From Calothrix sp. NIES-2098 (lineage in GTDB: Bacteria > Cyanobacteriota > Cyanobacteriia > Cyanobacteriales > Nostocaceae), in NCBI GenBank assembly GCA_002368175.1, contig AP018172.1:2354001-2418000 (forward strand): DNA of 64,000 bases. Direction: 5' to 3'. Positions 60,944-64,000 of the stretch are shown piece by piece. Below the pieces are notes generated by a model. The model did not search any database. It saw nothing but the letters and a program-made list of their open reading frames with translations, and had not been told where the DNA came from. How positions within the stretch are numbered: the first letter of the stretch is position 1; the number at the start of each line of letters is the position of its first letter. A program made the translations under genes and the position numbers.

Positions 60944-63100
60944 TTAAAAACGCTGACCAATACCGAAATGCACTCGGCTTTCGCCTTGGTCGTTAATACC
61001 ATAGTCAGCCCTAATTAAACCGATAGGTGAGTCAAAGCGTACTCCTGCGCCATAACCAAAACCGCTACCTGGTTTACCCCGCGCGCCTGCTGGATCTCCT
61101 AAGACCGTACTCCCAGAACCTAAATCTGAGGCAAAGTCAGCAAACAACACGCCTCCTACCGCTGAAACTATTGGAAAGCGGTATTCTGCTGAAGCTAAGA
61201 CATAACTGCGCCCATTGCCAACTTCCCCAGTACTGTAACCGCGCACAGAATTAGATCCACCTAAGTTAAAGGCTTCATAGGGTGGCAAATTCCCTAACAC
61301 TGTACCAGCTTGGACATTTAAGGCGAATACTTGTGGTTGTTTGCTGCTATATAACTGTACTGGCACATACTGGCTAAAATTCGCCTGCAAGCGATTCATA
61401 GAAATATTTCCGTTACCAATAGGAACCGATTGTTCTGTACTTAGCCTGAGAAGTGAACCTTGAGTTGGATTGATAGAATTGTTGCGTCGGTCTTGGGTAG
61501 CGGTAAAAGATACTGTAGTCAGGTCATCAATACCAGTACCGCTGGCAGTTAAAGCATTTCCTTGGGCATCAGTTGGGCTAACATTACCTTGGCGATCGCG
61601 TATGCTGATGCGATTGTAATTAAATCCTAAAGATGTATCCCAGTTGTCTATTGGTCTTTGAAAGCTAATACCACCGCCAATTCGACCTTCTCTGGCTCGA
61701 TCCCCATTTGGTAGAGGAATTTTGTCATCAAATGTCAGCGACAGTTCCCGACGGCGAAAAGCATTGATTGTATATCCAAAGCGATCGGGGTCAGTATCCC
61801 GATAGGGACTGGTATATTTGGTATCAAATTGGAAGTCACGCAACCCAACTCCCACATTTAAACCTAAAGTATTGTTAGCGCCGCCAACGTTCTGGTCTTG
61901 ATAGGTTAATGTCCCCATCAGACCTTGGTCGGCGTTGTAACTACCGCCTACGTTCACAGCCCGCGCCCCAGCTTCTTTGAGTTCGTAGACTAAATCTAGC
62001 TTGTTAGCATCTCCTTCCAAAGCCACATTCACACTTTCAAATAAGCCAGTGCGATATAGCTGTTGCACATCTTGACGGACAATATTTTCTTGGAATACTT
62101 GACCAGGCTTAAGCTTGAGTTGCTGGCGAATAAAATCTGGTTTGGTACGCCCTTTGACTGGATTACCTTTACTATCGACAGTTTGACCGTCTTCGTTGAT
62201 AAAGCGAAACTTGATATCGCCTACCAAGCCTTCCGCGACATTGATGGTGAGAATTCCTTCACGACTGGGTTTAATTGATAGTACCCTTGCTAAGTTGTAG
62301 CCATTATCGGCATACCACTTATTAATTTGTTGTACTGATTGCTGGAGTGCTGAAGGTTTGATGACAGCACCGATTTGAGATTGGAACTGTGCTTGCGCCA
62401 CTTGATAGGTAAGTATCTTCGCACCCGAAAGTTGGAGCGATCGCACTACCACCGGTTGTACCTGATACACTACATTCAACCCAGCAGGAGTAACGCGGCT
62501 ATTGACGTTTGCACTGCTAAATAAGCCAGTGTCCAAAATTGCAGCCACATCTTGTTGTAGCTGGTTTTGACTGGTATCTCCCCCTTTCTGAGTTTTAATA
62601 ACCTTGCGAATTATCTGCTGTAATTCTTCATTCGCTCCCAATATTTGCACATCTGTAGCTGTGACAACTAAATTATTGTCGATAGTTGTGGAAGGCGTAG
62701 CAGATGGAGTTACCTTCTGAGCTTGAATTTTTGGGAGCGTGACTTTAGAATTCCCCTGTGGCCCCTTTTCCAAAGCAACAGGCGTGGAAGCAGCGGTACG
62801 GGAAAGTACAACTTGTAAATTCTTTTTATCCCCCTTGTCCCCTGTTAATACTACTGCGGAATTATTCTTCGCACCTGTTTCCCCAACCACAGGATTTTGC
62901 GAAAATTGCTGCGAAACTAAGGTTTCCGGCGCTGAAACTGCTTGTTTTGGTGCTGGCGAGTCTTCAATTATCGGAACTACCAATTTACTTGCTTTTTCAG
63001 TTGGAATGGCATTAGGAGTAGGTGCAGCCATTGCTTGCTGAGTGGCATTATTTGCCGCCAATGTCGCTAAAGTAAAAATTGCAGCAGAAGAAACTCGCAT
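60944..63100 (-). CDS. Omp85/BamA-family outer membrane assembly protein
   Basis: The 718-residue precursor has a signal peptide (residues about 1-25), a low-complexity Pro/Ala/Lys region to about 145, three POTRA domains (VTATDVQILGANEELQQIIR ...; VVRSLQLSGAKILTYQVAQAQF ...; GLVGDIKFRFINEDGQTVDS ...) and a 16-strand barrel (GSYNADQGLMGTLTYQDQNVGGANN to SRVHFGIGQRF). NSVRGYSTGEVGNG is the L6-type VRGY motif conserved in Omp85. It inserts beta-barrel proteins into the outer membrane, and three POTRAs are typical for cyanobacterial members related to plastid Toc75. Which of the paralogues it is cannot be told here. Confidence 0.9.
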   Translation of the reverse strand: MRVSSAAIFTLATLAANNATQQAMAAPTPNAIPTEKASKLVVPIIEDSPAPKQAVSAPETLVSQQFSQNPVVGETGAKNNSAVVLTGDKGDKKNLQVVLSRTAASTPVALEKGPQGNSKVTLPKIQAQKVTPSATPSTTIDNNLVVTATDVQILGANEELQQIIRKVIKTQKGGDTSQNQLQQDVAAILDTGLFSSANVNSRVTPAGLNVVYQVQPVVVRSLQLSGAKILTYQVAQAQFQSQIGAVIKPSALQQSVQQINKWYADNGYNLARVLSIKPSREGILTINVAEGLVGDIKFRFINEDGQTVDSKGNPVKGRTKPDFIRQQLKLKPGQVFQENIVRQDVQQLYRTGLFESVNVALEGDANKLDLVYELKEAGARAVNVGGSYNADQGLMGTLTYQDQNVGGANNTLGLNVGVGLRDFQFDTKYTSPYRDTDPDRFGYTINAFRRRELSLTFDDKIPLPNGDRAREGRIGGGISFQRPIDNWDTSLGFNYNRISIRDRQGNVSPTDAQGNALTASGTGIDDLTTVSFTATQDRRNNSINPTQGSLLRLSTEQSVPIGNGNISMNRLQANFSQYVPVQLYSSKQPQVFALNVQAGTVLGNLPPYEAFNLGGSNSVRGYSTGEVGNGRSYVLASAEYRFPIVSAVGGVLFADFASDLGSGSTVLGDPAGARGKPGSGFGYGAGVRFDSPIGLIRADYGINDQGESRVHFGIGQRF

Positions 63101-63391
63101 AATATTTAGCCTAATATAGCCTAATTAACTGGTAATTATTTGTAGCGAGGTTCGTCAACGGGGATAATACTAACTTCCAGCTGCTTAAGCTATTTTTATC
63201 CCCGTTCCTACCTCTTTATTTACACAAGACATTTAATTATGATTTTTTGTTTCTCACCGCAATTCTGTTTAAGTTTTGAAGAATGGAGATTTTTTGGAAA
63301 AATCTAACTCATAAAAAACCTCATAAGTTTTCTCCTTCTTTAGTTCCCTTCTACTCTTTTTTAAGTTCGCGAATCAATCGGATTGCTATAT

Positions 63392-64000
63392 ATGAGTGAT
63401 GTATCCCCGTTATCTGTAGCTGCTTACCCACAATCTCAGGCTTCTCGTTTACAATTACTGGTTTTAAGTAATGGTCATGGTGAGGACATAATTGCAGTCC
63501 GAATTTTACAAGCGCTATTGCAACAATCAAACCCACCAGATATTTATGTTTTACCTCTGGTGGGTGAAGGACACGCTTATCAAAAATTAGATTTACCAAC
63601 AATTGGTTCAGTGCGTAGTATGCCTTCTGGCGGTTTTATTTATATGGATGGACGCCAATTGGTAAAAGATGTCCGTGGTGGTTTATTGCAACTTACTTTG
63701 AGCCAAATTAAAGCTGTACGGCGTTGGGTTAGTCATCAAAAAAAATTAGGAAATAAGCGAGCTATTTTAGCAGTGGGAGATATAGTACCGCTATTATTTG
63801 CGACTTTTAGTGGTGCTAATTATGCTTTTGTGGGAACAGCAAAATCAGAATATTATGTACGCGATGAAGTTGGTTTATTACCACGCAAAAATAAAGGCGC
63901 AAAGTGGGAAAACTTCTCTGGTTCGATTTATCATCCCTGGGAGAGGTGGTTAATGAGTCGCCGTCGTTGTCGTGCAGTATTTCCTAGAGATTCGCTGACG
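63392..64000 (+). CDS. lipid-A-disaccharide synthase-related protein (partial)
   Basis: From the ATG at 63392, 203 codons run off the window end. LQLLVLSNGHGEDIIAVRIL is the glycine-rich N-terminal loop, followed by DIYVLPLVGEGHAYQKL, GGFIYMDGRQLVKDVRGGL, RAILAVGDIVPLLFA, FVGTAKSEYYV and SIYHPWERWLMSRRRCRAVFPRD. This is the cyanobacterial LpxB-related glycosyltransferase family (GT-B fold), found in species without classical lipid A; the true acceptor is not known. It is divergent from the Omp85 gene across a 290-bp gap with no recognised feature. The family call is firm; the activity is inferred. Confidence 0.82.
   Translation, partial: MSDVSPLSVAAYPQSQASRLQLLVLSNGHGEDIIAVRILQALLQQSNPPDIYVLPLVGEGHAYQKLDLPTIGSVRSMPSGGFIYMDGRQLVKDVRGGLLQLTLSQIKAVRRWVSHQKKLGNKRAILAVGDIVPLLFATFSGANYAFVGTAKSEYYVRDEVGLLPRKNKGAKWENFSGSIYHPWERWLMSRRRCRAVFPRDSLT

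Noticed and set aside
1..64000. tRNA, rRNA, tmRNA, RNase P RNA or 6S RNA genes
   Set aside because: I looked for T-loop (GGTTCGAATCC-like) and other conserved segments and saw none; a covariance search could still find a divergent one.

Overview
The window is chromosomal DNA of a filamentous, very probably heterocyst-forming cyanobacterium (Nostocales). The evidence is the very frequent HIP1 octamer GCGATCGC, moderate to low GC, and a cyanobacterial gene set: plastoquinone prenyltransferase, HemJ, a CcmK3/CcmK4 pair, the flv4-2 operon, PedR, a DUF2808 protein, an Omp85 protein and an LpxB-related protein. Short tandem heptamers, REP-like hairpins and the 'aatgacaaatgac' repeats of Nostoc-type genomes also fit. 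A HetZ-family regulator and an NtcA-type promoter support the heterocystous assignment. No rRNA, tRNA or CRISPR array was recognised.

Layout. 1-9.7 kb: EVE-domain protein (cut by the window edge), exopolyphosphatase, plqA, a SLOG-type protein, hemJ, a site-2 protease with CBS domains, a phosphodiester glycosidase, a cassette-like nucleotidyltransferase with an attC-like half-site behind it, and a 2TM protein. 9.8-15.2 kb: RTX-like repeat protein, a coiled-coil protein, a 21-bp tandem array, a MITE-like element, a desaturase and a MetX-like hydrolase. 15.5-26.4 kb: PDZ-less HtrA-type protease, M28 peptidase, sensor kinase, glycosyltransferase, DUF6391, PedR, fructokinase, a GH18 protein lacking its catalytic Glu, a VOC protein and a serine recombinase without catalytic residues. 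27-33.6 kb: GT39 mannosyltransferase-like protein, MsrA, GH1 glycosidase, a GAF protein and an overlapping RHH/PAS-like gene pair. 33.9-41.1 kb: the flv4-PsiE-flv2 operon, then a DUF1338 (HglS-like) enzyme and a class III aminotransferase separated by a second 21-bp array. 41.4-52 kb: IS4-type transposase relic, SDR, TPR protein, outer-membrane protein, a second MITE copy, a CRP/FNR regulator, a GspE-N-domain protein behind an NtcA-type promoter, a HetZ-related regulator, and ccmK4/ccmK3. 52-64 kb: DUF2808, dynamin-like GTPase, integron-integrase relic, Uma2 nuclease, Ser/Thr kinase, large KatE catalase, Omp85, and the start of an LpxB-related gene.

Themes. Several genes serve photosynthesis and redox protection: the flv4-2 electron sink, PedR, HemJ, plqA, KatE, MsrA and ccmK3/4. 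Others serve the envelope: Omp85, LpxB-related, GT39, the beta-barrel protein, DUF2808 and HtrA/S2P proteases. The intergenic DNA is rich in decayed mobile DNA: two MITE copies, an IS4 relic, an integrase relic, an attC-like half-site and a 55-bp relic of the M28 peptidase gene. The least described items are the RHH/PAS-like pair with its TGTCA-rich divergent promoter region, the NtcA-promoted GspE-N protein, the catalytically empty recombinase and GH18 proteins, and the two heptad-coding 21-bp arrays.
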